Positions 36,322 through 45,471 of a stretch of 64,000 bases of DNA are shown here, piece after piece; the stretch's first letter is position 1, and each line of letters opens with the position of its first letter. The notes beneath the pieces were generated by a model. That model saw only the letters and a list, made by a program, of their open reading frames with translations. It was not told where the DNA came from and searched no databases. Source of the DNA: Rhodovulum robiginosum. Its GTDB lineage: Bacteria > Pseudomonadota > Alphaproteobacteria > Rhodobacterales > Rhodobacteraceae. Where the stretch lies: contig NZ_RWGU01000050.1 in the NCBI RefSeq assembly GCF_003944755.1, forward strand, positions 124,001-188,000, written 5' to 3'. A program made the position numbers and the translations under genes.

Positions 36322-37005
36322 TCAGCCCGCCATCGCGGCCAGCCGCGCATGGGCCGAAACCGATTTCGGGTCCAGCTCCACGCTGCGCATATATTTGTTC
36401 TCGGAAATGTTCACCCGGTGCAGAAAGCGCTCGTCCAGCTCCTTGTCGAAGAGCGTGTCCTCGATCAGCTTTTCCTCCTCGGGGCTGAGTTGCAGCACCT
36501 CGACCCCGTCATTTTCGTATTGCACCGACACCATGGTCAGCGGCACGACGCGGGCCAGCCCCGATTGCTCCACGACCAGGTGCAGGGTGCCTGCCTGCAA
36601 CTTGCGCCCTGCGGCGATCTGGGTCAGCACCTTGCGCGAACGGACCTGCACCAGATCCAGCGCACGCGCCCGTTCGGTCTCGTCGGCCAGCGCCTTGCGC
36701 TTTTCGGGGTTGCCGTAGCTCAGGTAATGGTACTCCACCATGTAGATCGCGAGAAACAGCAGCGCAGGCGCCTGGGCCAGGGGCAGTGCGAAGTCCGGGA
36801 AGGCCAACAGCAGGATCGGGAACGGCGCCAGCGCCAGCAGGTAGCGCGGGAACGAGAACTCCAGGAAAATACGCCAGAACATCCCCGACAGGGGCATCCC
36901 GCGCGGCAAGAGGCCCAGGCCCTTCTCGATCAGCTTGCGGGGCGCTTTCCTGATTTTCAGCACGCCGGGGTTGGCGATGCGGCCGGGTGTGAGGATATAA
37001 AGCAT
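36322..37005 (-). CDS. Uncharacterised membrane protein
   Basis: A 227-residue protein I do not recognise by function. A basic N-terminal region (residues 1-50, with KIRKAPRKLIEKG) precedes two adjacent hydrophobic segments (about 53-72 YLLALAPFPILLLAFPDF, and 76-92 LAQAPALLFLAIYMVEY), forming a probable hairpin in the inner membrane. The C-terminal 120 residues are soluble and charged, with a predicted beta-rich stretch (LQAGTLHLVVEQ, VVPLTMVSVQYENDGVEVL). AAGGAGGA precedes the ATG. It is transcribed away from the PHA synthase gene. Similar proteins are, as far as I recall, restricted to Rhodobacterales. Confidence 0.7.
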   Translation of the reverse strand: MLYILTPGRIANPGVLKIRKAPRKLIEKGLGLLPRGMPLSGMFWRIFLEFSFPRYLLALAPFPILLLAFPDFALPLAQAPALLFLAIYMVEYHYLSYGNPEKRKALADETERARALDLVQVRSRKVLTQIAAGRKLQAGTLHLVVEQSGLARVVPLTMVSVQYENDGVEVLQLSPEEEKLIEDTLFDKELDERFLHRVNISENKYMRSVELDPKSVSAHARLAAMAG

Positions 37006-37215
37006 CTGCGCGTTGTCCTCCTTGTCACTTTTACACTAGGCTTTGACAGACCCAAGTCCAGCGCGCCGCGTCCCCCGACGGGATACCCGGTTGCGGCTCC
37101 TTGGGCCTCGCAGACCCGCCATTGGCCGCGCGGGGGCGCTGCGCCAAAGCGCGGCTTTCCCTTGTCCGGGCCAGGGCATAGGCTGCGCGCCGAGACCCCG
37201 ACGAACGAGGTGCCC

Positions 37216-39039
37216 ATGCCCGCTGCAACCCCGAAGCCCGCCGCCACCAAAGCCGAGACTGCCAGCGCGGCGGCGGCCCGGCCCGCCGCCGCGCCGGTGC
37301 CGGCCTCCGCGGCCGCCCGCGCCCCGACCCATAGCCACGAAACGCTCGACCGCGCCGTGCGTGCTATGAGCGCGCGGATGACGCGGGGCGTCTCGCCCCA
37401 TGCCGCCGCGTCGGCCTGGGCCGACTGGGCAATGCATCTGGCCCGCGCCCCGGGACGGCAACTGGAGTTGGCCGAGCGCGCCCAGCTCAATTTCTGGAAG
37501 GCCGCGACCGATGCGATGGGCATGTCGCCCGGCGGCGCGCCGGCGTTTACGCCCGCCGCCGACGATCACAGGTTCGACCACCCGGCCTGGGACAAGCCGC
37601 CCTTCCGGATGTGGAAGACGGGGTTTCTGGCCATGCAGGACTGGTGGGATTGCGCCACGGCCGACATGCGCGGCGCGCGCCCCCACAGCACCGACCGGGT
37701 GCATTTCATGGCGCGCCAGATGCTGGATATGGCCGCGCCGTCGAACGTGCCGCCGCTGAATCCCGAGATCGTGGAACGCACGGTCCAGTCGGGCGGCCGC
37801 AACCTGGCCGAGGGCGCGCGCAATTTCGTCGACGACGCGGTGCGTCAGCTCGTCGATGGCGGACCCGAGCCTTCGGACAGCTACGAGGTGGGCCGCAATC
37901 TCGCCTGTACGCCGGGCGAGGTGGTTTATCGCAACGACCTGTTCGAGCTGATCCAGTACGCGCCGCAGACCGACAAGGTAGAGGCCGAGCCGGTGCTGAT
38001 CGTCCCGGCCTGGATCATGAAATACTACATCCTCGACCTCAGCCCGCACAATTCGCTGATCAAATACCTTGTGGGGCAGGGCTTTACCGTCTTTGCGATC
38101 TCCTGGTGCAACCCCACCGCGGCGCAGCGCGACCTGTCGCTGGACGATTACCGCCGCCGCGGCGTGATGCAGGCAATCGACGCGGTCACCACCATCGTGC
38201 CCGACCAGAAGGTTCATGCCTGCGGCTATTGCCTCGGCGGTACGATCCTGTCGATCGCCGCGGCCACGATGGCGCGCGACGGCGACGATCGGCTGGCCTC
38301 GATCACGCTTCTTGCCGCGCAGACAGATTTCACCGAGGCCGGCGAGCTGATGCTTTTCGTCGACGAAAGCCAGATCGCCTATCTCGAAGACATGATGTGG
38401 GATCAGGGCTACCTGTCGCAGGACCAGATGTCGGGCGCCTTCCGGGCGCTGCGCGCCAACGATCTGGTCTGGTCGCGGGCGATCCGGCGGTATTTCCTGG
38501 GGGTCGAAGAGCAGGAGTTCGACATTTCGGTCTGGGTCGACGACGCCACGCGCATGCCCTACCGGATGCATTCGCAATACCTGCGCGGCCTCTTCCTGGA
38601 AAACCGGCTGAGCGCGGGGCGATTTGCCGTCGACGGGCGCGTGATCGCCCTGAAGGACATCACCGCTCCATTCTTCGTGCTGGGCACCGAGAAAGACCAT
38701 ATCGCGCCCTGGCGCTCGGTCTACAAGACGACGCTGTTCACCGATACCGACCTGACCTTCGTGCTGACCAAGGGCGGCCATAACGGCGGCATCCTCAGCG
38801 AGCCGGGGCATCGCGGCCGGCATTTCCGCATCGGCCACCGCACGCCCGAGGCGCACTATCTCGACCCCGACACCTGGGCCGAGCGGCACGCGCCGCAAGA
38901 GGGATCGTGGTGGGTTGAATGGCGCGACTGGCTGGCCCGCCAGAGCAGCGGCAAGACCGCCCCGCCGGCGATGGGCGCGCCCGCGCGCGGCTACCCGACG
39001 GTCTGCGCCGCGCCCGGCACCTACGTGCTGCAGACCTGA
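37216..39039 (+). CDS. phaC: Class I poly(3-hydroxyalkanoate) synthase
   Basis: A 607-residue polymerase that condenses 3-hydroxyacyl-CoA into PHA on granules. An Ala/Pro-rich N-terminal tail (1-45) precedes a PHBC_N-like helix region, then the PhaC N-domain and an alpha/beta-hydrolase core. The catalytic triad is readable: Cys339 in CGYCLGGT (PhaC box with Cys for Ser), Asp494 in EKDHIAPW and His522 in KGGHNGG. The start MPAATPKP is the first ATG giving normal length. The 210-base upstream region holds TTGACA near 37043. There are no phaP, phaR or phaZ genes beside it, so it may be a second synthase in the genome. It converges with dtd, with only seven bases between stop codons. Confidence 0.9.
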   Translation: MPAATPKPAATKAETASAAAARPAAAPVPASAAARAPTHSHETLDRAVRAMSARMTRGVSPHAAASAWADWAMHLARAPGRQLELAERAQLNFWKAATDAMGMSPGGAPAFTPAADDHRFDHPAWDKPPFRMWKTGFLAMQDWWDCATADMRGARPHSTDRVHFMARQMLDMAAPSNVPPLNPEIVERTVQSGGRNLAEGARNFVDDAVRQLVDGGPEPSDSYEVGRNLACTPGEVVYRNDLFELIQYAPQTDKVEAEPVLIVPAWIMKYYILDLSPHNSLIKYLVGQGFTVFAISWCNPTAAQRDLSLDDYRRRGVMQAIDAVTTIVPDQKVHACGYCLGGTILSIAAATMARDGDDRLASITLLAAQTDFTEAGELMLFVDESQIAYLEDMMWDQGYLSQDQMSGAFRALRANDLVWSRAIRRYFLGVEEQEFDISVWVDDATRMPYRMHSQYLRGLFLENRLSAGRFAVDGRVIALKDITAPFFVLGTEKDHIAPWRSVYKTTLFTDTDLTFVLTKGGHNGGILSEPGHRGRHFRIGHRTPEAHYLDPDTWAERHAPQEGSWWVEWRDWLARQSSGKTAPPAMGAPARGYPTVCAAPGTYVLQT

Positions 39040-39046
39040 GCCTGCA

Positions 39047-39484
39047 TCAGACCTCGACCCAGATCGTCACCGGCCCGTCATTGACGAGCGACACCTTCAT
39101 GTCGGCGCCGAAACGCCCGGTGGCGACGGGCACGCCCTGGGCGGCCATCCGCCCCGCGAAATACTCGTAAAGCCGCTCGCCCTCGCCGGGTGGTGCGGCA
39201 GAGGAAAAGCCGGGGCGGTTGCCGCGCGAGGTATCGGCGGCCAGCGTGAACTGGCTGACCACCAGCGCCCCGCCGCCGATCTCGGCCAGCGCGCGGTTCA
39301 TCTTGCCGTCCGCGTCGGTGAAAATGCGCAGCTTGGCGATCTTGGCGGCCAGCTTGTCGGCCTCGGCCTCGGTGTCGCCCTGCATCGCGCAGACGAGGAT
39401 CAGAAGGCCCGGGCCGATCTCGCCCAATACGGCCCCCTCGACGCGCACCGCCGCCTCGCTGACCCGCTGGACCAGCGCCCTCAT
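39047..39484 (-). CDS. dtd: D-aminoacyl-tRNA deacylase
   Basis: A 145-residue cytosolic proofreading enzyme that frees tRNAs from D-amino acids. [16 protein letters not shown] at the N-terminus, the catalytic-site loop [15 protein letters not shown], and [16 protein letters not shown] (cross-subunit Gly-cisPro region is NDGPVT) are the family signatures. It overlaps the stop of the upstream kinase gene by ATGA and so is probably co-translated with it. Confidence 0.95.
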   Translation of the reverse strand: MRALVQRVSEAAVRVEGAVLGEIGPGLLILVCAMQGDTEAEADKLAAKIAKLRIFTDADGKMNRALAEIGGGALVVSQFTLAADTSRGNRPGFSSAAPPGEGERLYEYFAGRMAAQGVPVATGRFGADMKVSLVNDGPVTIWVEV

Positions 39485-40404
39485 GCGATTTCCCTGGCCC
39501 AGGGCGGGTTGGCGCCGGGCCGCGATACGGTGATCGCGGCGGCCTTGATGCCCAGCGCCAGCGCCCGCGACAGGGCCTCGCCGCCAAGCCCGGCCAGCGC
39601 GGTGCGGTTGAGCTTGCCCTCGGACTGCAGCGCGGCCAGCACGCCGGCGTTGAACGTGTCGCCCGCGCCCACGGTATCGGCCACCTCGACCGGCGGGGCG
39701 GGCAGGGCGATTTCGTCGGTCCGGGTCAGCGCCAGCGCGCCTTCGCCGCCATGGGTCAGAAAGACGATCTGCGGGCCCTTGGCCAGTATCCCGCGGGCCA
39801 GCGCGCGCGGCTCGCCCGGACCCTCCAGCCAGGCGAGGTCCTCGTCCGACAGTTTCACGATATCGGCCAACGCCAGCATCCGCGCCAGCCGGTCGCGGTA
39901 GGCGGTCTCGTCAGCGATGAAACCGGGCCGGATATTGGGGTCGAGCATGGTCACGCGCGAGGCCGCCTCGCGGGCCATCAGCGTCTCGTAAGCGGTGCCG
40001 CAGGGTTCGACCATCAGGGAAATGCCGCCGAAAAACAGTGCCTCGACAGCGTCGGGCAGGGCCGGCAGCGCGTCGGGCGACAGCATCCGCCCCGCGCTGC
40101 CCTCGTCGTAAAAGCTGTAGCGCGCCTGACCGTCGCTCAGCATCACCACCGCCAGCGTGGTGGGCCGGTCGGCGCGCAGGGCGAGGCCGGACTCGACGCC
40201 GGCGGCCTCGAGCGCGGCGGCAAGCTGATCGCCGAAGACGTCGGTCGACAGCCCGGTGAACATTCCCGCCTGCGCGCCCAGACGGCCCAGAGCTATGGCG
40301 GTGTTGAACACCGCGCCGCCCGCATGGGGCACATAGGCGGCCTCACCCTCGGCGGTGCGCCGCGGCAGCATGTCGATCAGGGCCTCCCCGCAACACAGGA
40401 TCAT
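39481..40404 (-). CDS. PfkB-family sugar kinase (fructokinase-like)
   Basis: A 307-residue ribokinase-fold kinase. [16 protein letters not shown] near residue 30 is the substrate-side motif, and [12 protein letters not shown] near 245-256 holds the catalytic Asp and anion hole. [10 protein letters not shown] and [10 protein letters not shown] also fit fructokinases. It would phosphorylate a free sugar such as fructose; specificity cannot be settled from sequence. It precedes dtd with a four-base overlap, and diverges from hsp20 over a 156-base gap with no clear heat-shock promoter. Confidence 0.85.
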   Translation of the reverse strand: MILCCGEALIDMLPRRTAEGEAAYVPHAGGAVFNTAIALGRLGAQAGMFTGLSTDVFGDQLAAALEAAGVESGLALRADRPTTLAVVMLSDGQARYSFYDEGSAGRMLSPDALPALPDAVEALFFGGISLMVEPCGTAYETLMAREAASRVTMLDPNIRPGFIADETAYRDRLARMLALADIVKLSDEDLAWLEGPGEPRALARGILAKGPQIVFLTHGGEGALALTRTDEIALPAPPVEVADTVGAGDTFNAGVLAALQSEGKLNRTALAGLGGEALSRALALGIKAAAITVSRPGANPPWAREIA

Positions 40405-40560
40405 CGCGGCATCCTTTCCCTCTGGCTCGGTTCTCCAGCCATAGTCGCAGGGGCGGCGGGGTGCAAACCAAGCGCAGTGTTGATGCACGTCATGGCAGCC
40501 GGGCGCCGCAGGCGCGACACTTGGCGCGCAATGGTTCTCTTGACGAAGAGGAGATTTGAG

Positions 40561-40980
40561 ATGGTCGAGAAAACCCACACCACAGGCTTCTGGCCCTCGC
40601 TTTACGAACCGCTCCGCGGGTTGGGCGAACGGGTGGCCGACTGGTTCGCCCCCGCGTCCGAGGCGTCGGTGGGCGATGACGGCTACCGCATCAAGATGGA
40701 GTTGCCCGGGGTCGAGGAGAAAGACATCGAGGTCAATCTCGACGACGGGGTCGTCACCGTGAAGGGCGAGAAGACCTCGGAGCGCAAGGAAGAGGGCGAG
40801 ACCTGGTATTTCAGCGAACGCCAATACGGATCGTTCTCGCGCAGCTTCCGCCTGCCGCCGGACGCCGATCCGGCAAGGGTAAGCGCCGATCTGAAGGATG
40901 GCGTTCTGACCGTCAGCGTCGGCAAGAAGGCACAGGCAGAGATGCCGGGAGGCACGCAAATCCCGGTCACGAAGGGCTGA
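40561..40980 (+). CDS. Small heat-shock protein (Hsp20/alpha-crystallin)
   Basis: A 139-residue holdase. The alpha-crystallin domain spans about residues 36-125: YRIKMELPGVEEKDIEV at its start, GVVTVKGEKTSERKEEGE, FSRSFRLPPDAD and the closing DGVLTVSV. The C-terminal I-x-V-like anchor is IPV. It binds unfolding proteins in the cytosol without ATP. GAGGAG lies eight bases before the ATG. I looked for an RpoH-type promoter in the upstream region and saw no clear match. Confidence 0.93.
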   Translation: MVEKTHTTGFWPSLYEPLRGLGERVADWFAPASEASVGDDGYRIKMELPGVEEKDIEVNLDDGVVTVKGEKTSERKEEGETWYFSERQYGSFSRSFRLPPDADPARVSADLKDGVLTVSVGKKAQAEMPGGTQIPVTKG

Positions 40981-41005
40981 GAAACCCGGGGAGAGGACAG
41001 CAGCC

Positions 41006-41025
41006 GGGGCCGTTCAGGCGGCCCC
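41006..41025. terminator. Hairpin between convergent hsp20 and zinc-ribbon genes
   Basis: Perfect seven-base arms GGGGCCG and CGGCCCC around six bases, in the 48-base gap between the two stop codons. There is no clear T-run on either side, so termination is possible but not certain. Confidence 0.5.
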
Positions 41026-41028
41026 GCC

Positions 41029-42141
41029 TCAGCCTTGGTTGAGCGCGGCGAAATAGCCGATCAGCCCGGCCAGCGCGAGACCGAGCAGGGTGGCGAGCGC
41101 GATCTTCCAGGCCGACCAGGGCCGTTCGCCGCGCACGCGCCCCGTCTGGCCGTTGACGACGAAGCGGTAGGTCTTGCCCCGGTATTTGTAGGCCGCCAGC
41201 CATACCGGCAGCAGAACATGCTTGAAGGTGACATCCGAGAGCCGCGTTTCGAGCGTCTCGATCCGCTGGCGGTCGCCGCCGATATCGAACGCCACGTCGC
41301 GCCGGATGATCCGTTCCATGATCGCCTGGGCTTCCTGAAACCCGTCGGTGGGGACCACGGTGTAGCCCTCGGCGCGAAAGCCGGCCAGGAAATCGGGCCG
41401 GTAGGGGAGCAGCCCTGACAGGTCCCACGGCTCCAGCGCGTCGGTGAAGCGTTTCGGCAGGCTGCGGCTGGCCAGCACCAGCACGTCGTCGAAAAACCGC
41501 GCGACCCGCCCCGAGACCGGTGTCCAGCGCACCTTTTGCACCTGCACCCTCCGGCGCTCGCCGTTGCGGATGACGGTGCGGGTTTCGTAATAGACGGTGC
41601 CGCGCGCGCCGGTATAGCGGCTGGCGGTATCGGCGTCGAAGGTCCAGTAGGGCACGTAGATGCCCTGCATCTTGCGGCCCTTGCGGGCGTATTGCTTCAG
41701 CCCGTTCGGCGCGAACCAGAGCCGCCCCAGCCAGTCGGCCATCGCCTTGTGTGCGTCGCGCTCGGTCAGGGCGAAGGGCAGCAGGCCGCGCGGCTTGATA
41801 TGGCGGTGGGTGCCGGTGTCGGTGACCACGGGGGTGGCGCAGAACGGGCATTCGGCGGCATGGGTATCGGCGTCGAATTCGACCTGCGCGCCGCAATTGG
41901 GGCAGGACAGGACGCGGGTTTCCTCGATCTCCTGCGTCGGAAGGCTGGCCTCGACGGCGATTCGGAAATCGAGTTCGCGGATCGGGTGCGCCGGCGGCTG
42001 GGCCTGCTCGACCGGTTCGCTATACCCGCAATGGTCGCAGACCAGCCGCCCCTTGCCCGGCTCGAAGCGCAGATCGGCGCCGCATTGCGTGCAGGGAAAG
42101 CGGTGTGCCTCCTGCGGCGCGGGCGGATGGGGCGCGGCCAT
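41029..42141 (-). CDS. Double zinc-ribbon membrane protein (TFIIB-type/primosomal N'-like ribbon)
   Basis: A 370-residue protein. Two zinc ribbons lie at the N-terminus: CTQCGADLRF with VCDHCG, and CPNCGAQVEF with CPFC. A long mixed domain of about 240 residues follows (QGIYVPYWTFDADTASRY, YKYRGKTYRFVVNGQTGRVRGE, both given in part), then one TM helix near the C-terminus (IALATLLGLALAGLIGYFAA). Related zinc-ribbon proteins in Bacillus (YdjG) sit beside an SPFH protein and anchor it at the membrane. Here too an SPFH gene lies 50 bases upstream on the same strand. Function is unproven in this lineage. GGAGG is ten bases before the ATG. Confidence 0.82.
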   Translation of the reverse strand: MAAPHPPAPQEAHRFPCTQCGADLRFEPGKGRLVCDHCGYSEPVEQAQPPAHPIRELDFRIAVEASLPTQEIEETRVLSCPNCGAQVEFDADTHAAECPFCATPVVTDTGTHRHIKPRGLLPFALTERDAHKAMADWLGRLWFAPNGLKQYARKGRKMQGIYVPYWTFDADTASRYTGARGTVYYETRTVIRNGERRRVQVQKVRWTPVSGRVARFFDDVLVLASRSLPKRFTDALEPWDLSGLLPYRPDFLAGFRAEGYTVVPTDGFQEAQAIMERIIRRDVAFDIGGDRQRIETLETRLSDVTFKHVLLPVWLAAYKYRGKTYRFVVNGQTGRVRGERPWSAWKIALATLLGLALAGLIGYFAALNQG

Positions 42142-42161
42142 GATGTCGATGCCTCCGGCGG

Positions 42162-42183
42162 GGGTATTTGGGCCAAGAAGAAG
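42162..42183. repeat. Intergenic repeat, single arm (copy 2)
   Basis: GGGTATTT-GGG-CCAAGAAGAAG in the 50-base gap between the SPFH and zinc-ribbon genes. It lies between co-directional genes, so read-through, partial termination or mRNA processing at this point is possible. Confidence 0.75.
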
Positions 42184-42191
42184 CGGGGGCC

Positions 42192-43292
42192 TCAGGCCTC
42201 GGGCGGCGGCGGCGGCAGCACGGTGAAAAGCTGCGCCAGTTCGGCCACGTCCTCGGCATGCATCCAGCCGTCCTGGCCCGGGGTCCAGACATGGGTTGTG
42301 CGCTTGAGTGCGCCCTCGCCGGCCATCCGCCCCATGTCGGCCTTGGAGAACGGGCCGCGCGTTTCGCCTTTTTCAGCGATGTGCCAGACATGCTCGACCG
42401 GCGGCGGCGGGGGCGGTACGGGCTGGGCGGACTGGTCGCGCGCGCCCCAGGGCCTCATGGCGTGGCCCATGGCCATACCCATGCCGGCACCCAGCCCCGC
42501 AGCCATCGCGCCGCCCGCCGCGCCCTCGGGCGCGCCCAGCGCCTCGGCGGCGGAAAACTGGGTATAGCGGTCGAGATCTTGCACAAGCCCCATCGACGTG
42601 CGCTTGTCGAGCGCGGCCTCCACCGCGGGGGGCAACGAGATATTCTCGATGTAAAGCTCAGGCAGACTGAGCCCGTAGGCGGCGATGGTCTCGGAGATGG
42701 CGCCGGCCACCAGCTTGCCCAGCTCGGCGGTGTTGGCGGCCATGTCGAGCACCGGGATGCCTGCGCCCGCGACCGCCCGCGAGAATTCCTGCACGATGAT
42801 GTTGCGGATCTGGAAGCCGATCTCGTCCATCGTGAACTCGCCGTCGGTGCCGACGATCTCGACCAGGAATTTCGCCGGGTCGGTCACACGGACCGTGTAG
42901 GTGCCGTAGGCGCGGATACGGGTGGGGCCGAATTCGGGGTCGCGCAGCATGATCGGGTTTTTCGTGCCCCATTTGAGGTCGGTGAAGCGCGTGGTGTTGA
43001 CGAAATAGATTTCCGACTTGAAGGGCGATTTGAACCCGTGGTCCCAATGCTGGAGCGTGGTCAGCACCGGCATGTTGTTGGTTTCCAGCATGTAGAGGCC
43101 GGGGGTGAACACGTCGGCGATCTGGCCCTCGTGGACGAAGACGGCGGCCTGCCCCTCGCGCACGGTCAGCTTGGCGCCGTACTTGATCTCGTGGCCCTCG
43201 CGCTCGAACCGCCAGACCATGGTGTCGCGGGTGTCGTCGACCCAGTGGATGACGTCGATGAACTCGCCGGAAAGGAAGTCGAAAATACCCAT
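42192..43292 (-). CDS. SPFH/Band 7 (virion-core-like) protein with C-terminal GYF_2 domain
   Basis: A 366-residue protein. The N-terminal SPFH domain (about 30-250) includes LTVREGQAAVFVHEGQIAD (core VREGQAAVFVHEGQ), a FTPGLYML segment and FTMDEIGFQIRN. There is no TM helix; membrane association would be peripheral. A Gly/Ala/Met-rich spacer and a poly-proline run (PVPPPPPPVEH) lead to a GYF_2 domain near 305-355 (WHIAEKGETRGPFSKADM, HVWTPGQDGW). GYF domains bind proline-rich peptides. SPFH proteins organise membrane domains, often under stress. GGAGGACC lies a few bases before the ATG. It is in the same direction as DUF2927, TelA and XpaC upstream. Confidence 0.85.
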   Translation of the reverse strand: MGIFDFLSGEFIDVIHWVDDTRDTMVWRFEREGHEIKYGAKLTVREGQAAVFVHEGQIADVFTPGLYMLETNNMPVLTTLQHWDHGFKSPFKSEIYFVNTTRFTDLKWGTKNPIMLRDPEFGPTRIRAYGTYTVRVTDPAKFLVEIVGTDGEFTMDEIGFQIRNIIVQEFSRAVAGAGIPVLDMAANTAELGKLVAGAISETIAAYGLSLPELYIENISLPPAVEAALDKRTSMGLVQDLDRYTQFSAAEALGAPEGAAGGAMAAGLGAGMGMAMGHAMRPWGARDQSAQPVPPPPPPVEHVWHIAEKGETRGPFSKADMGRMAGEGALKRTTHVWTPGQDGWMHAEDVAELAQLFTVLPPPPPEA

Positions 43293-43338
43293 GCTCTAGG
43301 TCCTCCAGTAGGGTGCCGGGCGCCACGGCGCTGCGGTC

Positions 43339-44280
43339 TCAGCTCTCTCCGCCCAACAGCTCGTCCACGATCTGCTCGACGATGGGGCGGGCGTCACGTT
43401 CGGTCATGCCAGGCCTCAGACGGCGGTCGTAGAGGATACGCAGCAGCAGCTCGTCATGGCCGGTCAGCAGCCCGAACTCTTCGTCGTCGTTGAAGATCGA
43501 GGGGCGCGCGGCGGGGCTGTCATTGGCCAGCCCCATGCCCTGGGCCAGCTCCTCGTGCAGGCACGACAGGCGCAGCAGGTCGGGGTGTTCGGCGCGGATC
43601 ACCGCCACCGCGCGGGAATAGCTGCTGGAATTGCCCTTGGAAAAGGCGAAGACGAGGCAGAAGGTCGAGCGAGGCATGCCGGTGATGGTCAGCTCGGCGG
43701 TGCGGTCGATGCCCGGCACAAGCCGGCGCAGGTCGGGCCCGAAGGCGCGGCGCTCGTCCTCGTTGAGGATCAGAATGTGGAAATTCGCGTCTTCCGGCGC
43801 GGTCATGCGGATCGGCAATCCGGTCAGCCGGGACAGCCGGCGCGCATAGCCGACGATATTGGCCCGGTCCTCGCGGCGCTGGGCGGCGGGAACGGCGGCG
43901 CCGAACACCATCCCCATGCGGATCGGCTGTTCCCAGCGGCGCAGACGGCTTTCGGTCTGTTCGGCGACGAGCATTCCCGAATGGGCAACGTATTCGTCGT
44001 AAAGGGCGATACGGACAAAGTTTTCCACCAGGTTGCGCCGCGATACCGGGGTGTCGGCGCCGCCGCCGTCTGTGCGCAGCAGGCCGCGCTCGCGCAGCTC
44101 CGCCTCGACCCGGCCGAAATGCGCGGCCATGGCCCGGCTTTCCGCCGAGGGCATTGCCGGGACGGTCTCGGGGCGCGCGCGCGGCGGGGTGGAGTCGACC
44201 GGCGCCTCGGGCATGTCGCAAGAGGCCAGCCCCAACAGGGCCAGCCCCGCCAGGGCCGATGCGCGCCAGGGACGCCTCAC
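43339..44280 (-). CDS. DUF2927 lipoprotein with HEELAQ motif
   Basis: A 313-residue predicted lipoprotein: a signal (RASALAGLALLGL) and lipobox LASC near residue 21, then a Pro-rich linker. The domain carries NLVENFVRIALYDEY, PIRMTAPEDANFHILI, RSTFCLVFAFS and CLHEELAQGMGLANDSP. HEELAQ near 245 resembles the HExxxQ or HExxH metallopeptidase form, but the third ligand is not clear. It starts with GTG, seven bases after the TelA stop, so it belongs to the same transcript. Family function is unknown. The match to DUF2927 is from memory of its HEE...GLxND core. Confidence 0.82.
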   Translation of the reverse strand: MRRPWRASALAGLALLGLASCDMPEAPVDSTPPRARPETVPAMPSAESRAMAAHFGRVEAELRERGLLRTDGGGADTPVSRRNLVENFVRIALYDEYVAHSGMLVAEQTESRLRRWEQPIRMGMVFGAAVPAAQRREDRANIVGYARRLSRLTGLPIRMTAPEDANFHILILNEDERRAFGPDLRRLVPGIDRTAELTITGMPRSTFCLVFAFSKGNSSSYSRAVAVIRAEHPDLLRLSCLHEELAQGMGLANDSPAARPSIFNDDEEFGLLTGHDELLLRILYDRRLRPGMTERDARPIVEQIVDELLGGES

Positions 44281-44287
44281 GTCGCGC

Positions 44288-45466
44288 TCAGGACCCGGGA
44301 ACCGATCCGCCGGCCTGGGCCCGCGACTTGGCCGCGGCCAGCGTGTTGCGCAGCTCGGCCTCCATCTTCTTGAGCTCTTCCTCGGCGGCGGCGCGACGGG
44401 CCTTGCCCTCGTCGGCGATCTGCAGGCTTTCCTGGATCGTCGCGATCAGTTCTGCATTGGCCTGCTTGACGGCTTCGATATCGAAAACGCCGCGCTCCAT
44501 CTCCTCGCGGACCGTCTTGTTGGCAGCGCGCAGGTTCTTGGCGTTCGCGGTCAGCAACTCGTTGGTCAGGTCGGTGGCGCCGCGCACCGCCTCGGCCGCC
44601 TCTTTCGACCGCTGGATCGTCACCGCCTGGGCGAGCTGGGTTTCCCAAAGCGGCACGGTGTTGACCAGCGTCGAGTTGATCTTGGTGACCAGCGACTTGT
44701 CGTTTTCCTGCACCAGCCGGATCGAGGGCAGCGATTGCATCGTCACCTGGCGGGTCAGCTTGAGGTCGTGCACGCGCCGCTCCAGGTCGTCGCGGGCGGC
44801 GCGCAGGTCGCGCAGCTCCTGCGCCTTGATCACCTGGTCGCCTTCGGGCGCTTCGTTCACCTCGGTCTCTTTCGCAGGGATGGTCTGGGTGTCGAGTTCC
44901 TTCAGCTTTTCCTCGCCCGCGGCGATGTAAAGCGCCAGCTCGTTGTAAAAGGTCAGCGTCTTTTCATAAAGCATGTCGAGCGACTTGATGTCCTTGAGCA
45001 GCTTGTGCTCATGGCCCAGCAGGCTGTCGGTGATCTTGTCGATCTGGGCCTGCACGTTTTCGAAGCGTGCCAGGAACTGGGCGAAGGGCGCGGTGCGGCC
45101 CAAGAGCCTTTCCCACCAGCTGCGTTCGCGGCGCACGTCCAGCTCGGAGACCGAGAAGCCGCGGATCGTGGTGACGATCTCGCGCAAGCTGTCGCCGGCC
45201 GGGCCCACGTCCTTGTTGCGCACATCGGCCAGCATGGATTGCGAGATTTCCTGCAGCTCGGCCTGCGCGCCCGAGCCGAAGGCGATGATCGAGTTGGTGT
45301 TGCCCATGTCGATCTCGGCCATGCGCGAGCGGATCGCGTCGGCCGCCGGCGGCTCGGCCGCATCGAGCGGCACGATCTCGTCCATCGGTTCGGGCAGGAT
45401 GGCGGCGGTCACCTTTTCGACCTCGGCCAGAGCCTCGGCGGCCTTTTCGCGAACGTTTTCCGACAT
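44288..45466 (-). CDS. Toxic anion resistance protein (TelA/KlaA family)
   Basis: A 392-residue mostly helical cytosolic protein. GSGAQAELQEISQSMLADVRN (core EISQSMLADVRNKDVGP), WWERLLGRTAPF, and NSTLVNTVPLWETQLAQA (family core P-L-W) are typical. Long charged helices in the second half (ELRDLRAARDDLERRVHDL) predict coiled coils. The family was named for tellurite resistance on plasmids, but chromosomal members pair with XpaC and act in envelope or antimicrobial stress. Start 45466 (MSENVREK) has GGAG ten bases upstream; a GTG at 45475 overlapping the XpaC stop is too close to that site. Upstream and downstream genes are within seven bases. Confidence 0.92.
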   Translation of the reverse strand: MSENVREKAAEALAEVEKVTAAILPEPMDEIVPLDAAEPPAADAIRSRMAEIDMGNTNSIIAFGSGAQAELQEISQSMLADVRNKDVGPAGDSLREIVTTIRGFSVSELDVRRERSWWERLLGRTAPFAQFLARFENVQAQIDKITDSLLGHEHKLLKDIKSLDMLYEKTLTFYNELALYIAAGEEKLKELDTQTIPAKETEVNEAPEGDQVIKAQELRDLRAARDDLERRVHDLKLTRQVTMQSLPSIRLVQENDKSLVTKINSTLVNTVPLWETQLAQAVTIQRSKEAAEAVRGATDLTNELLTANAKNLRAANKTVREEMERGVFDIEAVKQANAELIATIQESLQIADEGKARRAAAEEELKKMEAELRNTLAAAKSRAQAGGSVPGS

Positions 45467-45471
45467 GACTT

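Noticed and set aside
36226-39039. A 937-codon version of the PHA synthase.
   Set aside because: The added N-terminal part is opposite the membrane-protein gene and crosses the promoter region; normal synthase length begins at 37216.
40405-40560. RpoH heat-shock promoter before hsp20.
   Set aside because: CTTG-like boxes exist but none has a matching -10 at the right distance.
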